In this document: positions 22,069-33,825 of the stretch, piece after piece
Position numbering within the stretch: the stretch's first letter is position 1
Layout: every line of letters starts with the position of its first letter
Source: Orobanche coerulescens
Taxonomy: Eukaryota > Streptophyta > Magnoliopsida > Lamiales > Orobanchaceae
Reading direction: 5' to 3'
Assembly (NCBI GenBank): GCA_033398695.1
Contig: CM065804.1
Location: 11,083,001 to 11,147,000 of the forward strand
Length of the DNA: 64,000 bases
Translations under genes and position numbers: made by a program
The notes under the pieces: generated by a model
What the model saw: the letters and a program-made list of their open reading frames with translations, nothing else
The model's database searches: none
What the model was told of the DNA's origin: nothing

Positions 22069-23820
22069 ATGGATACCTCTATGATTAACAAAGTCCCTAT
22101 GTTCTCTATTAACGAATTTGTATGGAGAATTAGAATGGAAGCTCATCTTGCGGCAATGCGAAGAGATGATCTTTGTTATACAGGATGGTCCGATCAAGAT
22201 TATGAAGGTCAATCCGGCCGCAAGGATTGAGGGCCAAGCCCATGCTGAAATGCTCGAGAAGGAACGCGAGCAATGGACAACCGATGAAAGGAAGCGAGCC
22301 AATCTAGACAACGTGGCTAAGAACGCGTTATTTGTCACTCTTGACAAAGGCACGTTCTCAAAGGTAAAGAGCGCAAAGCGACCCAAAGAAATGCAGGATA
22401 AACTCAAGTTAATTTGTGAGGAACCAGGCTCTCAAAAGAAAACAAAATTTCAAAACTCACTCAAGAATTCGAATCTTTTGAAATGAAACCAACGGAAACA
22501 CTTGAGGAACTTGACCTCAGATTTACTGGTATTGTTGGTGAACTTGAAGCGTTGGGCAAGATTTACACCCAAAGGAGAAGAACTTAAAAATTTTGAGATC
22601 TCTCGGCCCGATGGGACATTAAGACCACGACTATGCGTGTATCATGTAATCTTAATGAAATATCCACTTTTGATCTCTTCTCGACCTTAAAGCATTTGAG
22701 TATGACATTGTGAGAGAGAAAGTGAAGAATCTCCTTCAAAGGTCACGCTCTACTTGTGTATCGAACCGTCGACACGGCATGCCTAGCTCGTCGAAGCCCG
22801 GTCACAAGAGTCTTGGCAATGACGACATCTGTCACAAGATGAAATGGCGCTTCTAATGCATAAATTCAAAAAGTTTATCAAGCGATGGAAAGACTCCTAC
22901 GAGCCCAAACACATCAACAAGGTAAGCACCAAACATCATCCGATGCTAACTCGTGTTATAAGCTGAGGAAACCGAGCCATTATGCAAACAAATGTCCTCA
23001 TCCCAAAGTCCAAAGGTTGCCGGAGGCCGAGCAACAAGAGCGAGATGAAAGAAGACGTGCTTGGAAAGACAAGCTCAAGGCCCCGATTGGAGAATCGAAG
23101 CCTCCCCACACCATCCAAATCGTGAGAATGTCTTGGTGGTCAGAGAGTGATTCATCGACGATGAGTTCGATGATAAAGCATACATGTGCTTTATGGCTAA
23201 AGATGTTCGAGAAGGTGAAGACGGCGACGATGAGGTAAGTTCAACCTCGGTTATTCCATCTAATGCATCTCATACTTTCGAAAATATGATGAATGAGTTC
23301 AAAACATTCAAAAAGCCCATGAGAGTCTAAAAGCGAGAATATACGACTTCAATTAACAAATCTAGAGCTGAAAGATGAGAATGACTTCTGAAGATAAACT
23401 ATGATAATATGTCTCTTGATTGTGAAACCGGAAGGTCGATTTTGAAAAACTCATGGAGAGCAATCATCAACTTGCTCATGAACTAAATGAGGTTAAAACC
23501 CATAATGAGAGCAAGACAAATGATTTGGTTCTACTACAAACCAAAATTACAACTCTCGAGAAGCGAGAAACCGAACTTGAGACCATTCAAGTCTTTTGAA
23601 AAATCGTCCAAAAGAATGGAAGAAATTCGAGCACCGGGCAACATGCTCATGATAAAAGTGGCTTAGGATACGGCTCATGTTCGAATAAAGGTAAAACTAG
23701 TCTTGTGTTCGTCAAGAGTGTGGAACACATTCCAGAATCGGAAGATGTTCCTAGTCCCATAAAGGAACCTGCATGCAGAAAACCAAGAGTGCCATTCCGC
23801 CTCCACAACTCTACAATTCG
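22069..23820 (+). pseudogene. gag: E copia gag, frameshifted
   Basis: The start at 22069 opens MDTSMINKVPMFS and WRIRMEAHLAAMRRDD, the typical copia gag opening. The frame shifts near 22190 to the stretch 22118-22486 (a Lys/Glu-rich helical segment) and again later. A nucleocapsid knuckle at about 22950-23000, CYKLRKPSHYANKC, has Leu where the second Cys should be. After 23238 come coiled-coil-like Lys/Glu-rich remnants in changing frames up to about 23820. This would have formed the particle shell; it cannot be translated as one protein here. Confidence 0.75.
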
Positions 23821-24317
23821 AGACAGTGGAACCAACAACCACTCGAAGGCGTAATCTGACATGCTCCCAAGCATATCATCAAAGCCGAAAGTCATTCGAG
23901 AAAGAAGACGGTATCCGACCACCAAAGGCCCGCACGGTACCCTCGATCGGTGCACCTAGGTATTGGATACAGGAGCCCCGTTATCCCTCAAGACAGCAGA
24001 TGCCAGTTCAGTATCAACAACAGCATTGGGAATCCAACTGGAGACCCAGAAGACAAGCTGTTAGGCCTAGGAAAATGGCTCCACCTCCTAGACGGCATTC
24101 GTACTGGAATAATAATAATAATCCTGAATTTTACATGCATAGTAATTATCATGATTATAACAACTACGGATATGCCCCCCGTAGATACCGCAATCTTGCA
24201 CGAGTACATCCTACGATAAACCAATTCTTTGTCAGGAAAATCTGGCTACCTTCACGAACTAACATACATGGACACAAAAATCTAAGCGTACCTAAATCTT
24301 CCTATTTTCTTTGTTAC

Positions 24318-25536
24318 AGGACATTCTAGAGCAGGATACCAGGTACTTCGATAGTGTATGCTCTCGTCACATGGTGGAGACAGGAGCAAGCTATCGATTT
24401 TGTAGAAGGTCGCGGTACAAAAGTTCGCTTCGGTGATAAGTCTAAAGGAAGAACAAGAGGGAAAGGAAACCTACTAGTCGGGAAATTCAAAGTCACCGAT
24501 GTCGCATATGTTGAAGGCTTACAGTATAATCTACTTAGTATTAGCCGATTACGTGATAAACAGTTCTCGGTGAAGTTCTATATAGATCGTTGTAGAGTCA
24601 AGAACACCCAAACCAAGGAAGTTGTGCTTACAGGAGCGGATCGGGTAATATGTACATTCTTGTTTGGAAGCCTATGAGCTCCTCAATTCCATGTTTTGTT
24701 GCCAAAGGCCTGCAGATCTTAGGCGCTATGGCACGAGAGGATGTCTCACGTCAACTTCAAGACGATCAACAAGCTTTCAAGACGGGTATGGTAAGAGGTT
24801 TGCGGATGTGTCATTCAAGAAGGACGGCGTCTGCGGACCATGCCGAGAAAAGGCAAGCAAATCAAGTCAACCACGAAGAGCAAATCCTACCTTTCAACCC
24901 AAAGAGTATTGGAAATGCTACACATGGATCTCTACGGTCCTGTAGACCCGATAAGTTTGGGAGGTAAGAAATATTGTATGGTTGTTGTTGATGATTATTC
25001 CGGGTATGCTTGGACGATCTTTCTTAGCAAGAAGAAGGAAACAACATCAAGGTGCCCGAGCTCTGAGAAAGTTGCGAGAATGAAAAAGCATCGAGTATCG
25101 TGTGCATTCGTTCGACAGTCTTGAATTTACTAACCGCTTTATAGAGCAATCTGTTCGGAGAATGGAATACGGACGAGTACTCATTGCCGAACACCTCAAC
25201 AAAATGGTGTTGCCGAGCGAAAGAATAGGACGTTGAAAGAAGCAACAAGGACAATGATTGCGAAAGCAAATTGCCGCGGCGTTTCGGGTGAAGCAACTAA
25301 CACACGTGCTACACTCAAAACATTTGTATCGTCAACAAGCACCACAACAAAGCGACTTACGAGGTATGGAACAACAAAACTCCATTAGTTTCGTATTTTC
25401 ACATTTTGGATGCGGGTGTTACGTATTGAACAATGGGAAGGACCAACTTAGAACATTTGATGAAAAATCGGATGAAGGAATATTCGTAGGATACTCCTCC
25501 GTCGGCAAAGCTTTAATCTTTAATAAACGGAGGTGA
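24318..25536 (+). pseudogene. pol: E copia protease region and integrase
   Basis: The copia-type segment TRYFDSVCSRHM (about 24340) corresponds to the usual DSG...SRHM motif, with Val for Gly. Then come VTDVAYVEGLQYNLLSISRL, the pre-integrase region (CRE, KSYLSTQRVLEMLHMDLYGPV) and the integrase core VVVDDYSGYAWTIFL (about 24980-25020). The NGVAERKNRTLKE block with the catalytic Glu is at about 25200, and the C-terminal part FGCGCYVLNNGKDQLRTFDEKSDEGIFVGYS at 25400-25500. Several indels split it. Integrase before RT is diagnostic of Ty1/copia. Confidence 0.82.
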
Positions 25537-27102
25537 CGATCGAGGAATCGGTTCATGTAGTGTTCGACGAACCACACCATGACCCTACAGGAGTAGATAA
25601 TATCACTCGGGACATTCACCATCTATCTATCTTGGATCCACCTACACCCATAGAACCCGTAGTTGATTTAGAAATCAACCCCGCATTTGTAAGAATCGAT
25701 GTGGATGAAGGCGACTGCATGTCGTGTACCCACGAAACTTTCGACACGATGCGGGACCACGAACTAGAACCCGAGAAGATGGTTGAGAGATCATCCGCAA
25801 GAGCTGATCATTGGAAACATTAATGCAGGTGTTTCTACTCGTAGGAGAATACAGTACACAAGGAAATGTACTTTGTGCCCAAGAAGAATCTAATGATGAA
25901 GTCTCACGGTTTCTGAATGGAAATCTCAATCCGAACTTAGGAGACTCAATATGTGCACTATCGCCGTATTCTTAGCCCGATCCGAACTGTTTCGACCATA
26001 GACGCTCTTAACAACTCTCATTGGATTACATCTATGGAAGAAGAGCTTAACGGTTTGAAAGAAACAATGTATGGTATCTTGTACCCAGACACACCAATCG
26101 GTTATAGGAACCAAATGGGTATTTGAAACAAAAAGGATGGAAATGGACTTATCATAAGAAACAAATCCAGACTAGTAGCACAAGGCTATTGTCGGGAAGA
26201 AGGAATCGACTATGATGAAACCTTCGCCTGTAGCGAGACTAGAAGCCATCAGGATATTTTTAGCCTTTGCCGCCCATAAGAATTTTATCGTATACCAAAT
26301 GGACGTCAAGAGTGCTTTCTGAATGGAGAGCTTTGGAAGAAGTTTATGTTGAACAACCACCGGGGTTTGCCAACACAGACGGTATCGATCTAGTTTACGA
26401 GGCTAAGGAAAGCGCATGCGGACTTAAACAAGCCCCTAGAGCACAGTACGAAACCTGTCCCGATATCTAACCAATAACGGATTTGAGAAAGGTCTTGTCG
26501 ACAAAACATTGTTCAAAATACGGGAAGGAGATGACCTTCTAATGGTACAAATTTATGTCGATGATATTATTTTTGGTTCAACTAACCATGCGCGATGTCA
26601 AAGGTTCACACAACACAATCAAAGCAAAAGAGAAATGAGTATGAATGGGGAACTTAGTTATTTCCTAGGTTTGCGAGATAAAGCGGATGCCTACGGTATA
26701 TTCATCAACCAGAGAAATACGACAAGGAGCTTCTCAACAAATTTGGAATGAACACTTCCAAATCCTCGCCAACCCCATGAGCACTTCCGTGCAAATTAGT
26801 GCTGATGAAGCCGGAAAGCCGTTTGACCAATCACTCTACAGGAAGCTCATTGGTTCGCTCCTGTACCTAACGGCTAGCAGGCCCGATATCCAGTTTGCTG
26901 TTGGAGTGTGTGCGAGATACCAAGTTGCACCTAAGGAATCACACTTCAATACGGCTAAACGAATCCTGAAATACGTTAAAGGAACAGTCGATGCAGGACT
27001 GTGGTATCCTAAGGAAGGCGGATTCGATTTAGTTGGATATAGCGACTCGGATCTCGGAGGCTGCAAGCTAGATAGGAAAAGCCCGTGGCGCAACCCACTG
27101 AT
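25537..27102 (+). pseudogene. pol: E copia reverse transcriptase and truncated RNase H
   Basis: After a variable linker (to about 25830), reverse transcriptase is recognisable from GTKWVFE (26108) through [30 protein letters not shown] and the catalytic IYVDDIIFGSTN (about 26550-26585). Then comes the connection GSLLYLTASRPDIQFAVGVCARYQ (26850-26920) and the start of RNase H, LVGYSDSDLGGCKLDRKS. RNase H stops there: the last roughly 90 residues are missing and the sequence changes abruptly at about 27080-27090, indicating a deletion. Multiple frameshifts occur upstream. Confidence 0.82.
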
Positions 27103-29160
27103 ATAGCACCCCAGGGCCCAACCCCTGCGGAAGAGGTGTCTCCTACTGCATCGACAGTAGATCCCGAGCCCTTGGCGGCTACGACGGATTTAGAGACATC
27201 TGCCAACATTCAAGACGTTAGCACGTCGGCTGCCCATTCGGAGCCAAAAGCTACTTCTCCTCTACGGGATTCCACACCCGTACAGGATCCAATTTCCTTC
27301 GGGGCACCATCCCCTGCAAGGAGTCCATCTTCCGTGCAGGATCCCATACTGCACTGGAATCCTCGAAACAGCGTCTCCGGACATGATTGAAGTCCCTCCC
27401 GACTCAATTATAAATCAAACACTTCTTTCGGTACAAATTGAACAAGCGTACGAAAGATTTCTGCAATGGAAAAGCTTTAGGCTAGCTCAAACGACACTGC
27501 TGTAACTGGAGCGAATGGAGCCACGAAGAGCGATTTGTCTCAAGTAACCGACTCAACTCAAATTGAGGCCTTTGCCCGATGGGACAACTCTTCTTGCAAA
27601 GATCTCATTGAAAGCCACTGTTGCACAAATCCGACGCCGTAAGAAAAGGAAAGAAGAAGTCGGAGGACTCTCCCATCAATCCAAAAGACGGCGACCACGA
27701 CTCGGGCGGCGGCGACGATGCTCTTCAAGCAGTGCGAGATTGAGCCGTGAAGAGGCTGAAGCCCAAGCCACCTCTCCACCCGAAGCGACGAAGGTCCATC
27801 TACCCAAGCTAATCCACCTTCACTACAAATGGAGAACATTCCCACCGGGAGGAATCGGTCCCTCCCGGTCGTGGAAGATCAAGAAATTTTGGAGCAGGCA
27901 CCGAGCTGTTGCGACCAAAGAAGCGATCCGACAACCCAACGGGAGGATTCGATCCCTTTGCATCCTTATCTGCCGAAGAACCTTCGCCACGGGGCGCTTC
28001 GAACCAAGCTGTCGCCATTCCACAAGAAGCTACTCCCGCCCCGCAACCTTGGAATCAGGGGACTTGAACACGAGGATGTCCAACTTACTTCACGACCATC
28101 CGTGAACGTAAGAAGGTTAAATGGTCTTGAAGACTTCGCCCGGCTGACTCTCCTATCTCTGCTGCACGCAAAGAGCGCTGCAAGCTCTTGGCCTTGGTGT
28201 ATTTATCCAAGATGCGATTAACGCTCTCTCTTAGTAGAAAAGGATCTCAATGGATGCACACCTCTGCGGTTGAAGAAATGACAACTCTTCAACACGAAGT
28301 ATCTCGAGTTGTCGAAGCATTCATCATCTGCCGAAGTGTTCAAGCAAGCCTTGAAAATCATGGAATATAAACAAGCGCAAGCTTTGAAGGAGGAAGCTTC
28401 GAAGACAAGAATTCTTGAAGCCAAGACCGCTGTGCAATGATAGAGAACGACTCTCGGCTACGTGCGCATGACAAATCCATTCAAGAGATGTCGCGAGACT
28501 CTTTCCTCCCTCGTTGAAAGAATAAACAAGATCGAGACCAAACAGACGCCGCTCTTGAAATCCTGCAAAGTCTTGATGAGGCCAAAAGGGGGAAGAAGCT
28601 CGAGAAGGCTGCAAGGAGAATAAGACTACAACAGAAAGGGAATTTGAGGCTCAGAGCAGATTTGCCGGCTGAATTGAACAAGCTAGCACCTCAACCCCAA
28701 AGTTTTAGAATTTCGGGCTCAGGACGAGAATTCCATGACCCAAATGTCCCTTGGCAAAATCTTGTTCAAAGACCTTCTAAATACGTCTCACAACCAACCG
28801 CAACCCAACCGCCGAAGAAGTGAAGCACCGGAGGAAGAATGAATCGATGAGATATTTTGTCGACTCATCAGGGAATCCGCCATCTTCAAAAATTATAAGA
28901 CATTGGCGGAAGCGCGAAATTTTCAAAAATGCTAGAAGAAGGTAAGCTCCCTCTCCAAATCGAAATGAAATCAAAACATAGAAGAGGAGATCGGGTCACC
29001 CATCCAGAGGATTGGATACTTGCCTTTGATCGTTCTTATGAAGGAAGAGCAATTTACCAAGAACGAGGCAATGATTCACTTCAAAACTGGTGGCGCGGCA
29101 CCGAGAATGAGCCAGGAAGGAGACCTTGGAGGCATGCGGATCAAAGATAAAGAGCTGAAA
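27085..29160 (+). pseudogene. Extra weakly coding region downstream of copia RNase H
   Basis: No family is recognised. The region holds short open stretches in different frames: a Pro/Ser/Thr-rich piece (27085-27390), Arg/Lys-rich pieces (27563-28105), and Glu/Lys/Arg-rich, probably helical pieces on the + strand between 28380 and 29150. The position, after pol and before the LTR, is where Sireviruses carry an additional (env-like) ORF, so a decayed version of that ORF is the best guess. No signal peptide, clear membrane segment or known domain can be read. Confidence 0.35.
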
Positions 29161-29511
29161 TTTATATTATTGTTGTTTTTGTAATTTCTATTCGACACAA
29201 ACTTTGTACTCAATCTTTTTGAATATCAATAAAACAGTTTGTTTGTCTTGAAAGATTACAACTCGTAATCTACTGTGTTTATGTATGTTTACTTAAATTG
29301 TTTGATAGGAATCTCAAGTTAGATAAACTTGATTGAAAGATTAAAGCTGTACGAACTAGTCTACGAACAGTTCATAGTTTCAGTTGTAAACTTAGAATAC
29401 ATTGTAAGATTGTGCCTGCGCGCCAGTCATAGGCTTAAGTTGTAATAAATCTCAAACTGTATCGAACGTGCCTGCGAGCAGTTCATTATTGTAGACTAAA
29501 GTCACTAAGTC
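29161..29511 (+). other. 3' untranslated region of E up to a breakpoint
   Basis: AT-rich, with an AATAAAA near 29227 and no ORF. It ends in CAGAAGGGGA, which would serve as polypurine tract for an LTR. Instead the sequence becomes D integrase within the shared purine run AGAAGGGGA (29512 corresponds to 17653). Confidence 0.6.
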
Positions 29512-29876
29512 AGAAGGGGAAGTTGAGTCCGAGATTTATTGGACCCTTTGAGATTCTCGAGCGAGTCGGTGGGTTAGCATACCGTTTGGCGTTACCCCCG
29601 GCCTTGAGTCATGTTCATAGCGTTTTTCATGTTTCCCAGCTGAGGAAATATGTCCCGGATCCTAGTCACGTCATCGATTATGGCGAGATTGATATTGCTG
29701 AAGATATTACTTTTGAGGAGCGTCCTTTGAAGATTTTAGAGCATCGGGAGAAATGACTAAGGCATAAGACCATCCCTTTGGTCAAAGTGCAGTGGTCGAG
29801 ACACGGTATCGAGGAGGCAACTTGGGAAACCGAGGATAGCATGCGTGCTAGGTACCCTGAGTTATTTGTTTCTTAA
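29512..29876 (+). pseudogene. pol: D integrase C terminus and chromodomain, second copy
   Basis: This repeats 17653-18017 nearly base for base: [35 protein letters not shown], the TGA at 29754-29756, then the chromodomain LRHKTIPLVKVQWSRHG ending at TAA (29874-29876). There is no upstream pol. It is part of the 4.3-kb duplication, not a separate element. Confidence 0.9.
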
Positions 29877-29911
29877 GTTTCGGGATGAAACTTATTTTTA
29901 GAGGGGTAGAA

Positions 29912-31889
29912 TGTAATATCCGCATTTTTTCTTTCCCTTGTATTTTCATTTTTGGTGTATTTCTCGATCGTAGTGACCCTCGTGTACCCTTCAGTGTGTC
30001 CTTCCTGTCAACGGTCGAACTGTATTCTCATTATTGTTGTGCGGAACCGCCGTTTCGGGGTTGCCGTGGATCCAATTCGTGTTATTGGTTCCCAAACATT
30101 GATTCATATCGTTTTTATTCTCCTTCCGGATCATTTTTTTTATCATTTTGGGACCCAAAGGGGGCGTGGGCCGCGGCACAAGGTGTGTGTGCCGCGGCAC
30201 ACAAATTTCTTCAGATGTTGGTCGAGCGCGAAGCGTGCAGTGCCGCGGCACACCCATCCGTGCCGCGGCACAATGCAAGTTAGTGCCGCGGCACACCCGT
30301 CCCGCGGCACACTCATGTGGCATTGCGACCAAAACCCAATCAGACGGTGCCGCGGCACACGCAGCGGTGTGCCGCGGCACCGCCAAACCACAGGCGTAAA
30401 TTTTTGGCACGTGCCGCACACCTCAGTGTGCCGCGGCACACAATGCGGTCAACCCCCTATAATTGTGTCGTTTTGAGCGTAATCTGCTCATTTCCTTCTT
30501 CTTCTTCCTGCGTCGCGAGAGAGAGAGTGTGAGAGAGGGGGAGAGTTCCTCATCATTATCAATTGGGGGGTTGATTTTCATCATTCTTCTTCGGTTGTGA
30601 AGCCCGGACAATCAATCCAACGCGTGTTCTACGGATCTTAGTACTTGAATCTCCAAAGGTAATATCTCTAGAACCCTACTTTCGAATAATTTGGGGGTTT
30701 TGGGATTTTCTTCCGATTCGTTCCGTTTTGTTGGTGGATTCATGATGAATACGATTAATATTGTTAGTACCTTTAGCTTTCCTACGGATTCATGGATATT
30801 TTGTGGATTTTTACGAAGTCAGGAGGGTTTGGTTGTGGTCCGCCCTCGTTGTTATTTTTGTGCGAATATACATGAATCGTAGGCGGGTTTTCGGGTGTAT
30901 TCCATTTCCGTATTCGGCTAGAGTTGGTTGTAATTATGTTCTTCGAATCGTTAGGTTTGGTTCCGTTGATTCCTAGTGTTCGTCGGTGATTATCCTTTCC
31001 GTTCGTTGCGTCATCAAAATATTTAAGGCAACTATTTTTGGAAACCTTTATGCTTAACGTGGAATGGTAATGTATTTTGTGTGTGATTTGCTCACCTCGT
31101 GTTGGTCCGACGGGATCAAGGAGGGAATCCAAAGGTTTGCGTCCCAGATTCATGAGTTTGTTTAGCTAGCCAGTGCGGGAGGGTCCTTAGAGGCCTCGTG
31201 CGGGAATTTATGATATGACTCTGTTCCCAAGGCGATGCATGTGCGTGTTTTGCTTTATAATATAGCCAGTGCGGGAGGGTCCTTAGAGGCCTCGTGCGGG
31301 AATTTATGATATGACTCTGTTCCCAAGGCAAATTGTTTGACTGTTTATTTCCGGAGAAGACATGTCTGGTTTTGGCTTTTGAAATTGATATTGGTGCATG
31401 TACTATGAAATGTGTAAGCTATTGGTTTGCCTTGATTACTTGTACTAGCATAATTGCTAACCCCTTTTTGGGGACCCGTTTTGGGGAAATTCTTGTTATG
31501 GATTTCAGGTTATGATTATCCGGACGAGCGAGCACTGACGATGCGAGGACGTTGGCCAGGGTCGTTGACATGTGCATTTGGGTCTTTCTATTTCTTTCGT
31601 ACATTTTGAATTGGTTGTTCTAATAATTATAAACTTATAGAGTGTACTCGCGAGTACTTAGGCTTTTCATTTCAAACTCCGTGTTGTATTACTTCTAAAT
31701 TGTTACATTGTTGGTTGATGATCATTTCGCCGGTTGCTCCGGGCGTAACTTTTTATGTCTTATAATTAAATGTGTGTCCTCGCTAACCGGGACGGTTAGT
31801 CGAGTGGAGTTTTCTTGTTTGTAGCCTGGTGGGTCCCATGTGGGGGTCCACGGCGCTGTAATATACTCTGAATATCTCAGGGTGTTACA
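29912..31889 (+). repeat. D LTR, third copy (within the duplication)
   Basis: It aligns end to end with the two LTRs of D. Its right end (CCTGGTGGGTCCC to TTACA) is closer to the 5' LTR of D than to the 18053-20029 copy. The palindrome array is present but damaged by many 1-4 bp losses: full copies start at 30189, 30240, 30260, 30283, 30347, 30369 and 30428, with altered spacings (51, 20, 23). Confidence 0.9.
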
Positions 31890-32690
31890 TCTCGAACGCA
31901 TATTCTCCTCTAGCTCCCATGACGCTTCTTCTACTCCGTGCCTCGACCATTGCACCTTAACCAAAGGAATGGTTTTGTGCCTCAACTATTTGTCACGACG
32001 CTCCAAAATTCTGACGGGCCTCTCTTCAAACGTATTATCCTTCTCGATCTCTACGTCCCCAAAGTCAATAATGTGGGACGGGTCCGGAACGTACTTCCTC
32101 AACTGGGAAACGTGAAATACGCTATGCACATGACTCAGCGACGGAGGTAAAGCCAAACGGTACGCTAACTCACCGACTCTCTCTAATACCTCGAAAAGTC
32201 CAATATATCTCGGGCTGAGTTTCCCCTTCTTCCCAAAATGGAAAACTCCTTTCGTCGGAGACACTCTCAACAGAACATGATCTCCCACTTCAAACTCTAA
32301 AGGTCTACGCCTAACATCCGCATAAGACTTTTGTCGACTCTGAGCAGCCAACATCCTCTTTCTAATCAATTCAACTTTCTCCCTCGTCTCCAACACAAGG
32401 TCCGGCTCGGTGCCAACCAAATCGGAGGGCTCATCCCAACATATCGGTGATCGACAACGTCGGCCATAAAGTGCCTCATACGGTGCCATCTTAATCGACG
32501 CGTGCCAGCTATTATTATAAGTAAACTCAATTAAGGCCAAGTGATCCTCCCAGTTACTACTCCAGTCTAACGCACATGCGCACAACAAATCCTCAAACAT
32601 CTGAATGGTACGTTCGGACTGCCCATCGGTCTGGGGATGGAACGAAGTGCTCAAACGTAACTGTGTCCCCAATGCCTTATGTACCGCCTG
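31890..32690 (-). pseudogene. pol: C integrase C-terminal half and chromodomain, second copy
   Basis: It matches 20030-20826 but retains the conserved [18 protein letters not shown] and [13 protein letters not shown] segments. It joins exactly, through a solo copia LTR with perfect GCCTG duplication, to the integrase N-terminal half at 33826-34829. This is therefore the copy that belongs to C's uninterrupted gene. It includes TAG at 31986-31988 before the chromodomain LRHKTIPLVKVQWSRHG. Confidence 0.9.
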
Positions 32691-33825
32691 TGTTAGGAAA
32701 AACAATCACCCTGTATCGATTCAGCCGGGATACCCGATCCCTGTATCGATTGTTATTTGTTATTGAGAAGGTTTTGACATATATGCCAAATACAGTAAAG
32801 GAAAACTGTATCGAGGATTCAAGGATTTATCATGTATCGAAGACCTGCTTCGAATCAGCATAAGTGAAGCTCGTCAGTACAGCTTGAAGACTTGTGAAAA
32901 GATCAAGTATGGAAACTGTCTCGACATCCTAAATACAGTCATTCTCCATACAGTTCACAAAAGGACAAGAAAGAACACAAGTCAAGTTCCGTTGAACAAA
33001 AAAGTATTTAAATACTCAAGGATAAAGTATTTAAATACGTCGATCTTCGAATCTTGAGAATCCGCGAAATCCGGATCATGTCATATTCCGTTGAAGGAAA
33101 TCTTATTCAAACGGACATCTCAACGGATACTTTCTTCGAGGCTATATATATCCTTGAAGACATTGAAGATCGATACCCCAAGTAATATAACTCTCAAAGC
33201 TATCAAAGTTATCATCGAGCAAACATATCTCGAGCAAACCGCAAGTTAAAGCGAAAGAGATATACGGTGCTCAAACATCAAGAAACATTTATCATCGATC
33301 TTGATATTCAAAGTCTCTTGTTCTTACTGGTTACCTAACCTTTTACCTCGTGTAAAAACCGAGCTCTGTGTGAACTCAACAAGTTATTCGACTGTGTGGG
33401 ACGAATAAGGACGAAGCTTTAGGCTGTGTGTGAAGAAGCTAGTCAAGAAGGAAGCTTTAACCAATCGTGTGAAAGGTTGAAAGTGATATTCTTTGTATCA
33501 ATCTGTGAACGATACAAGGATAGGTTTGTTTATAATTACGTAGTTGTGTACGCAGTAATTATTTAATAAACTTTACTCTGTGTGGAGGACCGGTGGACGT
33601 AGAGGGGTTTACCTCGAACCACTTAAATTACTTGTGTTATTTACCTTACCTTTTCTTGTTTGAAATTACTGTGATATATTAAGTATACACCAAACACTTT
33701 GTTGCTGTATCCACGGCAACTAACTGTATCCAAGACTTCCGCTACGCACTCAGATTTAGATTCCATACAGTTTGTTGTTTAAACTACTTTTCCAAACTGT
33801 ATCCAGTATACTTAAGTGGCCAACA
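32691..33825 (+). mobile_element. Solo LTR of copia E inside C integrase
   Basis: A single 1135-bp LTR (TGTTAGG to GGCCAACA) is flanked by perfect GCCTG (32686-32690 and 33826-33830). It splits the integrase of C between FVSHFWQA and VHKALGTQ. Solo LTRs arise by recombination between the two LTRs of a full element. The full internal region appears 3 kb away beside the other LTR copy (20827-29511). Confidence 0.93.

Larger units (their letters stand above)
20827..29511 (+). mobile_element. E: Ty1/copia element (Sirevirus-like), lacking its own 3' LTR
   Basis: 5' LTR (20827-21958), iMet primer site, gag, protease, integrase, reverse transcriptase, RNase H in the Ty1/copia order, then about 2 kb of extra weakly coding sequence. 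The internal region ends in purine-rich CAGAAGGGGA, but instead of a 3' LTR the sequence continues as D integrase (29512). A matching LTR stands alone at 32691-33825. Extra sequence after RNase H suggests a Sirevirus, but this is tentative. Every ORF is broken. Confidence 0.82.

Noticed and set aside
29512..31889. A second, truncated D insertion
   Set aside because: It has no target duplication of its own and continues into the same C and E sequences as the first copy, so it is part of a duplication.
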